Source of the DNA: Zea mays
Lineage: Eukaryota > Streptophyta > Magnoliopsida > Poales > Poaceae
Assembly: GCF_902167145.1 (NCBI RefSeq)
Contig: NC_050097.1
Span: 233,883,034 to 233,947,033, forward strand
DNA: 64,000 nt
Reading direction: 5' to 3'
This document shows positions 44,541 through 55,504 of the stretch, in pieces. Numbering within the stretch: position 1 is the stretch's first letter; every line of letters starts with the position of its first letter. The notes beneath the pieces are model-generated. The model was given only the letters and a program-made list of their open reading frames with translations, did not search any database and was not told where the DNA came from. The translations under genes were made by a program, and so were the position numbers.

Positions 44541-46297
44541 AATATGAACTAATTTTGAGTAAATGATTAATTAAGCCTATATAACCAGTTGTGAACAAAT
44601 ATAAATCTAATTAACTAGGTTATGAGAGGACATAATTACTCTATTACTTATCTTTACCTTTAGTTTAGAAACATATGACCTAGATATTTAAAATGAATAT
44701 TATATTCATTGGTATATTATTAACTATTGTTTTAGTTATGACGGTGTGAGCACTAATTAAGCCATTATATTATTATTAGAAAAGTTATATGACATATTTC
44801 TATTGTAAAGCATATAATTATGGATACTTAAATATGAGACTAAATGGGTTTTATGTGAAGGGATAATAAATGATTATCATTCTATTAGGAAAACACTAAA
44901 TCTATATTTGTTGAGAAAACTACATTCAAACCGATAGGTCATCATTTTAAAGATATGAACACCAATTCTATCATTTTAGTATCTTTAGAAACCTCTAATC
45001 TTTTTGTTTTCTCCTTTCTTTTCTAAATAGAAATTATATGTATAACTAAAAATTGTTTATTTAATTCTTCTAACATTAATATTCTAAGAAGTACCAGTAA
45101 ATTACTAAATGGGACTTTTAATAACGTATTCATGGTTATTATGACATAGATAAATACTTTACTAATTCTAAGTAATTAAGTGTTATACTTATGAATACTT
45201 TTATTATGACTAGTAACATCGATATTTTTATTTGACCAGAACTACGTGGCCTAGTATTTCTTCTATTTTTCTTATATCAATAAAATTATACTTATACCAA
45301 TACTAACCAATTATCGCTTTATACACTAAAGCGAAATCAAATATGTAAATGTTTCCTAGTATGAAAATCACTGAGGTAGTGAATAGTGACCGTACTCATT
45401 TTAAAATTATAAAATCATACACATATTCAAAGTATTGCCACGGGGTTCGATTTTGGCTACATGTATACATCGAAATCTCTAAAATCATACACGTGAATCG
45501 CCAAATCGCATCAATATTACAACAATAATTCACAAGATCCATAAATTAATTCAAAACATGATTTAGAAAATAAATTAACGGGTTGTCTTCAACCTTGTGT
45601 TCTCGCTCATGCGCAGGGATGAACGTCGACGAGCAGGAAGTGGTAGGTCGAGTAGGGAGCGGGACAGAGGGTTTGGCTGGGGAACGCGGACGGTGAGTAC
45701 GAACTCCAGCGAGTCTCCACGGACGGCGGCGATGGCTCTAACGGCGAGGAGAGTGAGAGAGAGATGGTGGCGAGCTCGGGTAGGGAGAGAGAAGCTCGGG
45801 GTGGAAGAGAGGAAGGGAGTCCCGGATTTTATAGGGAGGGAGAGAGGAGAGGAGAGGAGGGCGCGGGTGGGGCCCACACGCGAGAGAGAGGGGGGGTAAT
45901 CAGGGGCGGCGGTGGCTAGGGGAGGGAGCAGGGCGCGCGTGGCTTGCTTGTTGGGCCCCTAGTGGGCTTGAGGGTTAGGATTAGGGTTTAGTTAGTTTTT
46001 TTGCTTTTTTATTTCTTTTTCTAAATTCAAAATATATTTTTAAATAACCCTAAAATTCATAATAATTATACCAAAAAATTTTATAAATAAAATACTTATT
46101 TTTGGACTAATAATTATTATATTATTTATTTGGATTTTCATTAAGAAGAAATGCTATTAAATATTCAAAATCACTTATGAGCAATCAAAAATCATTCCGA
46201 ATGTAAATAAATAACAAACATTTAAAAGAAAATTTATTACCGTAAATACCATTAATAACTAAATGTATTATTTTTTAATGATTTTTATGGTGTTACA
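44541..46297 (-). mobile_element. Outer Tekay-like 5' LTR, piece 3 (U3 start)
   Basis: On minus the LTR starts TGTAACACCATAAAAATC at 46297, and TATAAAAT lies at 45833-45826 ahead of a GC-rich stretch (45600-45960). The TGTAACACC start and the GGGTGTGATA end at 13516 match the termini of the Tekay family. Open frames of about 100 codons at 45575-45899 on both strands lie in the GC-rich part and have no recognisable domain. Confidence 0.75.
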
Positions 46298-46322
46298 CTT
46301 CAGGGGCGGCTGTATGTTAGCC

Positions 46323-47306
46323 TCATTCCTTGAGAATGGCCATCACTGCTTCCTCAGTGATATCGGGCTGATCTACCTGAGTCTCATATGCTGAGTTCTC
46401 GTTCTCACCATCAAGATCAAGTTCACATTTAAATTTCCTTGAATTAGACTTCAAATACTCACTCATCTCTTGCCTGATTTCTGCAATAGCTTTTGGACAT
46501 TTCCCTACATCAGGATAACCTCCACAAAGGTGTCGCTTCATTCTCCCTACTCCAACAAACACTTGCTAGTTGCACAAAGTACATTGGAGGAGATCCTTTG
46601 TTATGGTCGCTAGATCGGTGAGGGATTGGAGAGGAGTATCGATGGGCAGGAACGTCGGCCGGAGGCCTCTGCCCACGGACGAACAAGAGGAGAGTTTCTC
46701 CCTTCTAATGTTTGCCCACTTTATTTCTCATCCATTGATTACATAAATAGGCCGGCTGACCGCCCCTATCTAGCTAGATATCCTTATCTCCTTAAAACTC
46801 TCCTAAAAACTCTCAACAAACTAACTGATAACCTTCCTAGATAATCTCAACTAACCTCCTAAATAATCTCAACTAATCTTATCTCTAACTATCCTTATCT
46901 AATCCCCCTTGGAGGGCCCATGGCTGCTGCTGCCGCAGTCCCTATGTGGGCCTCCTTAGGCCCTAACATCCTTCTTCTCCATTTTTGACCAAAATGCATA
47001 CTTCCATGCTCGATCCTTGGGTTTAGCTGGCTTTCTCAACGGGTCCATGGATGGATCATATGGAACACTTTGATTCCCTTGGGTTGTTGCCTGTATAATA
47101 AAGACGATGGCAGGGAGAGGAAGAGTGAGATATGGCTTGAATGAACATGTTCCATTGAGCAGAGCAGAGGGTACAGACTACAGAGCGCGCAGGAGAGGCA
47201 GCAATCAAACATGAAAGGGAAGGAGCAGGGGAGGGAGGAAGGAGGATGGGGATTGGGGACATACCTCATCGTCAATAGGAAGAGGTGGATCACCAATGGT
47301 AGCCAT
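46323..47306 (-). pseudogene. hAT-family transposase, exon 1 and BED zinc-finger exon
   Basis: Exon 1: ATG at 47306, MATIGDPPLPIDDE, ending with donor GAG|GTATGT at 47265. The acceptor TATACAG gives exon 2 from 47090, phase 0: PYDPSMDPLRKPAKPKDRAW, then WSKMEKKD. A 370-bp solo LTR (46599-46968) splits the exon at that aspartate codon. After it the BED finger resumes: LLQCTLCN, a stop in place of the next residue, VFVGVGRMKRHLCGGYPDV and KCPKAIAEIRQEMSEYL. CxxC..H pattern as in plant hAT BED fingers. The frame ends at 46323, 25 bp from the outer LTR; the catalytic hAT domain is absent. The 5' UTR, about 240 bp and GC-rich, lies at 47307-47546. Confidence 0.8.
46599..46968 (-). mobile_element. 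370-bp solo LTR in the hAT BED exon
   Basis: On minus it starts TGTTAGGGCC and ends CGACCATAACA, a TGTTA..TAACA terminal inverted repeat. Perfect 5-bp TSD: AAGGA on minus (TCCTT at 46594-46598 and 46969-46973 on plus). Removing it restores the reading frame. GGCCTATTTATG on minus at about 46752-46741 is TATA-like. The short length suggests a small copia or TRIM-type element. Confidence 0.85.
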
Positions 47307-47629
47307 ATTCAGCGAGCTGGCGGGCGGCGGCGCTCTGCTGCTCGGCAAGTGCAGGGGCCACGGGGCTCTGCTGTGTGGCTTGGGGGGAGGGGCTCTCTGC
47401 TACATGGAAGGGGTGGGGGCTCTGGTGGGCGCCAGCACTCCGACTGGCCGGTGGGCAGCGACGCTCCGGCTGGCAGGTGGGCGGCGGCGCTTTGGCTGAC
47501 CGGCGGCCGCGTACGTGCTCTGCACGTGCTGGCGGTTGCTAGATAAACTGAACAGTAGGTTTAGGTTTTTACCCTTTATAACTGAGAAGATTGTGTGGGC
47601 TATTGGGCTAATTTTTTACTTGGCCCAAA

Positions 47630-47786
47630 TAAGTCGACTGACTTAACTGCACCGACTAGTCATAACTAGTCGTCGACTAGTCGACGAGTCGAGCGACTAG
47701 GAATAAAAGTCGAGTCGTCCATCCCGACTAGCTCATCTGCACCGACTTCTCGACTAGTCGACTTGTCGCTCGACTTTAAAACATTG
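47630..47786 (-). mobile_element. Subterminal repeats and terminus of the hAT element
   Basis: CTAGTCG, TCGACTAG and GTCGAG units crowd this 157-bp stretch in both orientations. The end reads CAATGTTTTAAAGTCGAGCG on minus at 47786. This arrangement upstream of the transposase start is typical of hAT transposase-binding subterminal regions. The other end of the element is lost beyond the outer LTR. Confidence 0.55.
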
Positions 47787-47921
47787 CTATGGAGGCATTT
47801 TAGTTTCTTCTAGATGTAAGGTACCATCAACAGTCTAATAAATAAAAAGAGCAACACTTGTTCTGCAAATTGCTTCTTATTGGTGGTTTTGTATATTAAC
47901 TTATTTTATTTTTTCCCTTAG

Positions 47922-48184
47922 TTGATGGGACTGAAGGCTTGTCATGATCGTAATATCACCCACCGGTATATCAAACCTGGTAGAAATAATGTCACTGCCT
48001 ATTTTTTCCTTGTTTTCTATACTTCTTGAATCCTTTTCTATTGAAAATTTCTATTAACTAGTCATGTTAACATTGCTTATTTTTACGACATGGAAGAGAA
48101 CATGATCATTTGCTTTGAGGACATGGAGACTGTAAAGTGTCTAAGAGAGGTTCCATCTGAAGCAAAGCAAAATAAGCTGAACAT
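47922..48184 (+). pseudogene. Host kinase-domain gene, two exons with HRD changed to HRY
   Basis: Exon A (47922-47979) after acceptor CCCTTAG reads LMGLKACHDRNITHRYIKP, the catalytic loop of a protein kinase. The catalytic Asp of HRD is Tyr (TAT at 47967-47969). Donor G|GTAGAA. Exon B (48097-48184) continues in phase through ENMIICFEDMETVKCLREV and SEAKQNKLNM, ending at donor AT|GTAGGA. Phases 1 and 2 fit exactly, and exon C at 56986 completes the codon and continues into the activation segment. The phrase HDRNITHRxIKPENM..SEAKQNKLNMRLIDFGSA resembles plant genes annotated as probable inactive kinase or PP2C/kinase-domain proteins (family recalled, not searched). Upstream exons are not visible before 47922 and the hAT element sits just upstream, so this is most likely a broken gene. 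Confidence 0.65.
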
Positions 48185-48643
48185 GTAGGATTCAAGTTCT
48201 TATACTCATGTCCTTTTTACAATTTACCAGTGTTTAATTTTTACATAGGAGTTTAATGATTATTGGTAGATAGCTGTTGAAATATTAGTAATCTATTATT
48301 TGGTAGGTGACTTTATTTGCAGTGGCATTTTTGCAGCTGCTGAGCCAAATGTAATTTTTTTGTGAAACACCCAACACTGAGTGTGTAAGGTTAACATAAT
48401 ACATATAAGAGTTGAACCCATATATATTTCAGTCTAGCTCTGCATCTAACCTTAAGGATGCTGAACAAAAGTGCGTACTGTAGCAGTAGGATTATGGCAA
48501 GGGTTACCATCTAAAATAAGGAGCCCTATTTCCTAGGATAATTTGTTGCCAAAGATAATTTGTCACCTTCCTATTTAATTGGTGCCTTACCAACTACCAA
48601 TTGATTAGGAAGGTTACTGGTTTAGTAGGAAAGCAAAGATTGC
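48185..48643. other. Start of the 8.8-kb intron of the kinase gene
   Basis: AT-rich with no coding signal. An imperfect inverted repeat (CCTATTTAATTGGT at about 48570 and ACCAATTGATTAGG at about 48596) could be a remnant of a small element. Confidence 0.4.
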
Positions 48644-51600
48644 TGTGGTGGAACCGCCCGAATTATTCCAACTTAAGTGCCTAAGTCCTACCTTAAAGGC
48701 TAGACCACACTTAAATAGGAATAAGACGTCAGTCCCTCAGATCTAGTCCGACGAGGCCACTAACAGGATCAAGTACCACGTACTCACTCGAAGGTGAGGC
48801 ATAGAGCAAATACAATAAAGCATAAAACCATACATTAGGGAGTATTAAATTTATTACAACATCATCAGAGTTTTAGCAAAAGTAGTGACCATTGTTCGAA
48901 ATGCAACGGAATAAAACTAACGATAAATAAACGGAAGGATGGGGAAGCCTGTCCCATCACTCCTCATGCTCCTCCTCAGCTGAGGTAGGGTCCCACTCGA
49001 CTGTCCAACCCGGTGGCAAGATGGACGGCCAAGTCACGCCAGCAGCCATGTCCTCCAGAGAACCTGTAAAATTATGCCACAAGCAAGGCTGAGTATACTA
49101 ATACTCAGCTAGACTTACCCGGTATGAGGAGTCTACTCCTCTACCTCTAGACATGCAGCTGTTTGGCTGAGGGGCTTGCTTGCCAAAAGCACTAGCTGAG
49201 TCTAAAAATCAAATTTTAGCTTTTTCAAGTTTTAGTGTGATTCTCTTAAGACTAATGTGTACCTATCTAATCATACATGGTATCAAACATTTAGCAATCA
49301 ACAACTTTCTCCAAGTCATCACATTTCCACTTGTTACTCAATGCAGTACAATGGATCAAGCAGTCTCATTAGCTGCGAGAAGCAGACGATTCGAATCGAG
49401 TTTTTATCCTTGCAAGGTAAACCCAAACACACGACGTGGTGACGCACTCCGTCCCCATCGATTCCCTGGCAACAGATCAGGGCTCACCGCCTTGGCGTAC
49501 AATGCCTCACTGACCCCGACTGCCGTCGTGCAATGACCGCACTTGTACCCACCATAACCGGAATGGGAGACCACGTCTCAGGTCGCGTGAGGGGTAAAGT
49601 CTGCGGACAGGTTCACTCAGGTACTAGGCTTACCGATTTACCATATTTCTCGGCATGTGTTTAGTACGTTCAAACGCTTGACACAGGTATCCGCACGTTA
49701 ATCCTTATTCAAATTTTCCATCTCGTAGACAACCAATCCCCATGGATTGTTGTCCACAGACCAGCATCATTATGATAGGAAAGTGGGTACAACCAATTCC
49801 TGACCTCGCGCGAGTGCTAGAAAAATCACTCGACTTCTACCGAGATCCCTAATTAGTAAGCAGCTACTCGACCTAGCATACTAGTATCCATCTCAAAAGG
49901 ATTTCTGAGTTCATGCAACTAGGGTTTCAATCAACTCCTACACTTAGTGCACATTACAAACCTACAAACATTAAGTGTAGTAAAATAGCATAATAAACGG
50001 TTATGCATAAAACCGGGGCTTGCCTTCCAAAGCTGGGGCCGCGGGGAGATCCTCGGTGGTAGGCTCTGGTGCTCGCTCCTGGACTCCTTCCCGATCAACT
50101 CCTCGCTCAGGGATGAGCACGTACTCTCCGTCAGCGAGGTTGCAATCTATCGAATGCAATGAATAAGATATTTGTATGCTATGATATGCAGAATTTAGTA
50201 ACCATTATGCATAGTGAAGAAAAACTAAGTTAGTTGATAACTTGGGGTTTCCTTGTTATAAGAAGCTCTTAGTGTTTTATGCTTAGCAACCTAGGTTTGA
50301 GGTTTTGCTTAGAGGCAAACATAGTGGATTAAGACTTGGATTGCCCCTTAAAGGTTTTAGTAGATACTCAAGGGGTTTTGCTGGGTTGGTTAGGGTAACA
50401 TTAATCTCCACTACTAATTCCCCTTTTTTCATTTTTTTATGCTCTTAAGGTGGGTTTGAACTACAACAGTGATTTCAAATTTTCCAAAAATTCTGTAAAA
50501 ATTACAGTGGGTTAATATTGGTCACTCTAGTCTGTCCTATAAATTTGAGGTCAAAAATAAATAGAATATTCCCTGAAAAAATAACAAAAGTTGGGGCAGA
50601 GGGGTCACTTTGCACTACAACTCTTATCTAGGTGTGGGTTCTGTACTAAGAGTTATTTTTGCTGGTATCTATGGGTAATAACATGCTTTTGTGCCAAAAA
50701 TCACAAAGGGTTACTTAGTGGTTATTTAGTTATGATTTTCTAAAGTTTAATGCCAAAAAGACACTTATAACTAACTTGCTATTTGAAAAGTATCAAACAA
50801 CAAAACTTGTATTTTTCCTAGGTTCTTCTTAGCACAAGAGCAGTCATTCCTAAGGTAGGGGTGTTTTCTCCTTAGGATTATTTTCTTATGACTTTTCAAA
50901 GTTTTCTCTGTTTTCCATGAATAAATGTGAGTGCAATTTCTTTTCACTGGACTATGGTTCAACTGATTTTTCTTGTGAACTACATCACTTAGGCATGCTA
51001 GGAAAAGTATGGTTGCCCTCTGGTTTCCCTTTTTCAATCCCTTTCCTTCATTTTCCTAAGTTTGAGCATAAACAAGTTTTAGTGAATAAATTTTCCTTAA
51101 CCTTGTATACTGGGGTGTTTATTAATTTTAAACAGTGTAACTACTAGGTTAGTGTCTCCACTATTTTTCTCAACCCTGGTCTAACAACATTTCTATTTTT
51201 CCCTTTATTATTAAGTTTGGGTAGTTTTCTTATTTAAATCAAAACTCTAGAAAACATTACAGGACCATGGGGTTTACTATTTTTGCTTGGTAGTTTATAT
51301 TTCACAAAGTCTAGCAAAATTGGTTTGACTAAATTTGGATGAGTATTCTTCAAGTTATGTATTTATCAAGTTCTCTGCAGTATTTAAAAGAAAAGTAAAT
51401 TCGAAATGGGAAAAGAAAAACAGATTTGTGCTGAAGTCCCTGGGTTTTCTTCCCCCTTTTCTCTCACAAATCAGCCCTTGGCCTACTATTCGCATGAGTC
51501 ACTGACCTTACGCATAACCCCCTAAACTTATCCTATATCTAACCCGCGATCCTTGGCTGGCTGGAACAGTAATCGGGGCAAAGATCATGGCGGCGAGGCT

Positions 51601-53009
51601 CACCGGCGGTAGTAGAGCTCCGGTGGGGTGGTCGTTGACGTCGGTGAGGTCACGGCGGTCACGTCGGTGTGCGGGTCGGTGTCGGAGGTGGCTGGAGTTG
51701 CTCTGGCCACGAGCGCCGGCGGCGGAGGTCGGCGGCGGCACCTGCCCCGGCCAAACCGCCGCGGTAGGGTTCAATCAAGGTGCACGAGGAGCTCCTCTTG
51801 GTGATGTAGAGGCTATGCGCGCAAGGAATCGAGAAATGGTTCAGTGGGTTACCCGGTCCACGTGCTCCGGCGGGATTACGAACTCCGGCGAGCGTGATCG
51901 CACTGTTCCAGTGGGGCTGGTCCTTGGCTCAAGCTTGGGAAAGCTTCACGGCCTCTCGAGGAAGCTATCCGAGGGCTCGGATCAAGCGGAGGTGGGCAGG
52001 AGTGGTTTGGCCACGGTGGGCGCCCTCGGGCGGCTCTGATGGGTCGCGGCGAGGTCGCCGGAGCTGCGGGCTAGCTCGGGGAAAGCTAGGCACGGTGTGG
52101 AGGGGGTGACAGAGAAGGTGGTCGTGCACGAGGGCAGGCTTTATAGCCACTCGCGGGCATGACACAGGTGTGGGCACGGGGGCGCCCGAGGGCGCGCGTG
52201 CGGGCGTGCTTTGGGCGCATTCCCGAGTGCCTACCCACGTCGAACACGTGGTGGTTTGGTTCTGCCGGTGTTCAAAGGCCTGTTTGGTCGCCTTAGCGTG
52301 TAGATCTCAGCAAAAATCCTGTGTAAGATCTCTTCTCTGCACCATATCCTATCTTTTCCATGTGAGTTCCAAGCGAAGATATGGTCGGGGTTGAGAGATA
52401 TTGTGGTGTGAAGTTGGCTCTGTCTGAGTTGTCTAGCCCGAGACAAAAACCGTGTCAAGTTGTGTCAAACGACTTAGGGTTGGGTTCAAACTTTTCCAGG
52501 GTGTTCTAGGGTTCTTTAGGCGCCATTTTGTTAATTGGGCCCTATGGTTTTGAGGTTTGGAAAAATGTGAACATGTTTGATCTTTGAAAGAGGGCTGGTT
52601 TTGAAATTGAGAAAAATCTGTTTTTTCTTTTATGCCCTTCTCTTTGGTGACCTTTTTGGGGTTTTTTGAAGCCTTTTTGGGGTCACTCTCTTACTATTTT
52701 TTGTAGGGTATTAAGTGCACTACAACTTTTACAATTAGCCCAAGTCGTGATAATGTGGTTTACATAGCCCTTTTGCTATACTCCCCTCTAGGGCTCCATT
52801 TGCCTAAAGGGATTTGAATTAGGGTTTGAGCCATTCTCTCCTCTTTAGGTGCATGATAAGGCCAAAGCATGACTTCTAAGATGGGTTACACCTACTTAGG
52901 ATCTTGACCCCCAAGTTTGGTGTCTTTTGCTCAAACTAAACCACATGTGATGATGTGGTCAATAGTGTAGGCTTGAGTGAAAACCCTAAGTAACACCTGG
53001 GGTGTTACA
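48644..53009 (-). mobile_element. Large LTR-like repeat, minus orientation, in the kinase intron
   Basis: On minus it begins TGTAACACCCCAGGTGTTAC at 53009 and ends GGTTCCACCACA at 48644. A TATA box (GGCTATAAAGCC, 52145-52139) precedes a GC-rich block at 51560-52200, the same layout as the Tekay-type LTRs. No gag or pol occurs within it. The flanks ATTGC and GTATT do not match, so a clean solo LTR with TSD is not proven. GC-rich open frames at 51508-52177 are non-coding LTR sequence. Confidence 0.55.
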
Positions 53010-53740
53010 GTATTCTCAAGTGTCAAGTTATGTGATCAATCACTAATTGTTCATGGTGTAAGCGGCTAAGCGCCATGGTGAGATGAGGAAATAGCAGCAG
53101 AAACTGCAGTAGTTGATTCATTTCCTGCACTTATCCTTGACCAGACTGCTCGAACCACCCTTATGGAAAGGGACCTATTCTTAAAAACTCGACCCGCGGG
53201 GGGTAAGACAGCCCTCGAGTATTATATTAAGAGGACATTCTCACATAGCTCGAGAAACCACCGAACCACTACCCCACCCATACAGGCCACCGTAGTCCAT
53301 GTGCGAACAAGTGTAATGGGACCGCGCCCTAGACCTATGCTTTGGCATGGGAGAGACGAGGGAATTTTTAGCCTCAGCCTGAAATTCGCTCTCACAAGGA
53401 TACGATACGAACTCAGGGATACTCAGGACTTCATAAGTGCTATTTGGACCACAACCAACTTAGCTAGAGGCCCTTTTGTGGGACCTATTCTTAAAGAAAC
53501 ATGAAGTATTCCAAGTTCAGGTATGATCAAAATCTACGAATGATCAGGAGATAGGGCCAAACCCTACCTCAATGAGAGAAGCCTCAGTCTCACCCTTATC
53601 CAGCTCCTCAGGCCATTCCCCTATCAGTCTGCATTGCCAATTCAGCTATTCCAAATTACCACGACAAATTATTGGAGAAATTTGCAACTTCGTGTTAGAT
53701 AAATTTAGACCTCTACATTAAATATAAGATCAATTTATTT
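53010..53740. other. Unassigned intron segment, possible LINE 3' UTR remnant
   Basis: CTCGAGTATTATATTAAGAGG at about 53213 resembles the TATATTAAGAAGAAG seen in the 3' UTR of the LINE at 57520, in the same orientation. An open frame of 113 codons (53163-53504) has no recognisable domain. Nothing else seen. Confidence 0.3.
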
Positions 53741-54719
53741 CTCGAAAGCGCAGGAGAGCTACGCACCATCATATTAAGAAAGGAAAGGTCCAAAATGGAC
53801 CAAAATACAAAGCCCGGAGGGCAGAAAACAAAAACTGGACCTAAGCACCAAGATACTAACTCCCATGCCTCCTCTCCAACAACATAAGAGGAGAACCAGA
53901 AGCAAAGGAGAAGGCTGACTAGACCCTATTTAAGGCAACAATAAGCCCAAACTCTCCAGATCCTTAGCACCCGCCTTATCCCAACAGATCAACTCATCTA
54001 AAAACAGTCTCTTGACAGAGCTAATGGAAGGATTCACTGCACCAAAAACAGCCTTGTTACGAATAAGCCATATGCACCAAGCCCCTTGAATTATCATGCT
54101 ATTTAAGGCTTTTTTCCTGGTCCTATGCACTTTTTAAGAGCCTTTCCCCACCATACAACAAAGGAGCTTTCATCAATCATAGGAGTGAGATCAACCAGCC
54201 CTATTAGCGACAAAATATGATGCCAAAACTGCCTGGCAAAACTGCAAGTGCAAAGGAGATGTTGGGCCATTTCTTGCTCTTGATCACAAAGAGGACAACA
54301 CATCGGGTACTACAAACCTCTCCTTTGGAGTCTATCAGCAGGCCAACACTTATTCCTTATTGCCAACCAAAGGAAAAACTTGCATTTGGGGGAGCCCAAG
54401 TCTTCCACAATCTTTTCCATGGCTCAATGGGTACTAACCCCATTAAGAAGGCTATTATAATAAGACTTGGACGAGAATTGTCCGAAGGCAGTGTGCATCC
54501 AAACATGTCTGTCCGCATCCTGTGAAAGTGTTACCCCCTCAGAGCATCCCATAACTTCAAATATTGATGTAGCCCAATTGGAGAGAGAGGGTTCACAATA
54601 TCACTAACCCACTACCAATTATCAAGCACCTGAGCTATAGTTCTGGTGGAAATGGCTCTTCAGCCAACCATACAGACCACAGCTGGTGCAATTTCCTGGA
54701 TGGCACTTCCATTTAACAA
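53741..54719 (-). mobile_element. L1-type LINE 3' end, fragment 1
   Basis: On minus the sequence encodes the zinc-binding reverse-transcriptase-associated domain (zf-RVT): FFLWLAIRNKCWPADRLQRRG, then CCPLCDQEQEMAQHLLCTC and ARQFWHHIL. The C-terminal tail (IIQGAWCIWLIRNKAVFG) follows, then a 3' UTR reaching about 53741. Several stops interrupt it. It is 5'-truncated at 54719, where fragment 2 begins. Confidence 0.75.
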
Positions 54720-55504
54720 TTTTTTTCTCGAACAACATAGGAGATCTGTGTGTCATTTCATTAAGAAGAAAGAAAGAAAGTAACACATACATCAAACGAT
54801 CGAAAACAACCAAAACCACAAGACCTTTACCCCTACAGCTAGGGACTAGGCAACTAAAAACTTTGGCTGTTACAACGGTGACACCTAGACCATTTGAATA
54901 CAAAAACCACATAGGGGTAGGCCATCAAGACCTACACATTCGTAGCTCGTGCCCAGACCAGGAAGTCTTGTAGTTTGGAGGCCCCAGCCCACCTCCAAAG
55001 CTGACATTCCTAAACAATCCTTGTGATCAAAGTGAGTTTGTTAGGCTCTGAATTCCCAAAGACACAAGAATTCCTATGCTTCCATATCTCCCAGGTTGTT
55101 AAAATGATAAGGGAATTTAGTCCATGCCTCCTTTATTTTGGTACTAACTTGACCACCTTCCTCCACCACTTAGGAAAGGAAGTTTCAGCAATATTGGGTG
55201 CCAGCTCTGGCATCTTTATAGCCTGGAAAATATAAAACCAAAGTTGCTTGGAGAAAACACAGCTCACTAACAGGTGCTGAATATTCTCATCCTCTTGATC
55301 ACAAAGGGGACATGCATTGGGATGGGGCAGCCCTATTTTAGCCAGATTGTCCGCAGTCCAACATCATTTTTTAAACACCAACCAAATGAAGAATCTGTAG
55401 CGCAGGGGCGCCCTACTTTTCCAAATCGTTTTTCCATGGGGCATAACGAATTGATCCCATGAAGAAGGCCAAATAGGCTGACTTGCTTCTATAATCCCCT
55501 GATT
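54720..55504 (-). mobile_element. L1-type LINE 3' end, fragment 2, with poly(A)
   Basis: A run of seven T at 54720-54726 is the poly(A) tail on minus. Reading leftwards from 55504, the sequence encodes a second zf-RVT region (RFFIWLVFKK, a stop, CWTADNLAKIGLPHPNACPL, CDQEDENIQHLLV), then a 3' UTR close in sequence to that of fragment 1. At 55504 the orientation flips to a plus-strand RT. Confidence 0.72.

Noticed and set aside
46303..46320. CAGGGGCGGCTGTATGTT as a hAT terminal inverted repeat
   Set aside because: The other end of the hAT element ends CAATGTTTTAAAG, which does not match, and no duplication could be found, so I did not call an element end here.
47211..47546. Plus-strand ORF of 111 codons
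   Set aside because: It is antisense to the 5' UTR and first exon of the hAT transposase, where splice sites and BED homology support the minus strand.
51508..52177. ORFs of 70-150 codons on both strands
   Set aside because: Same situation in the GC-rich block of the minus LTR-like repeat; no domain and no codon signal.
48644..53009. Solo LTR with target duplication
   Set aside because: The flanks ATTGC and GTATT differ, so only an LTR-like repeat is claimed.
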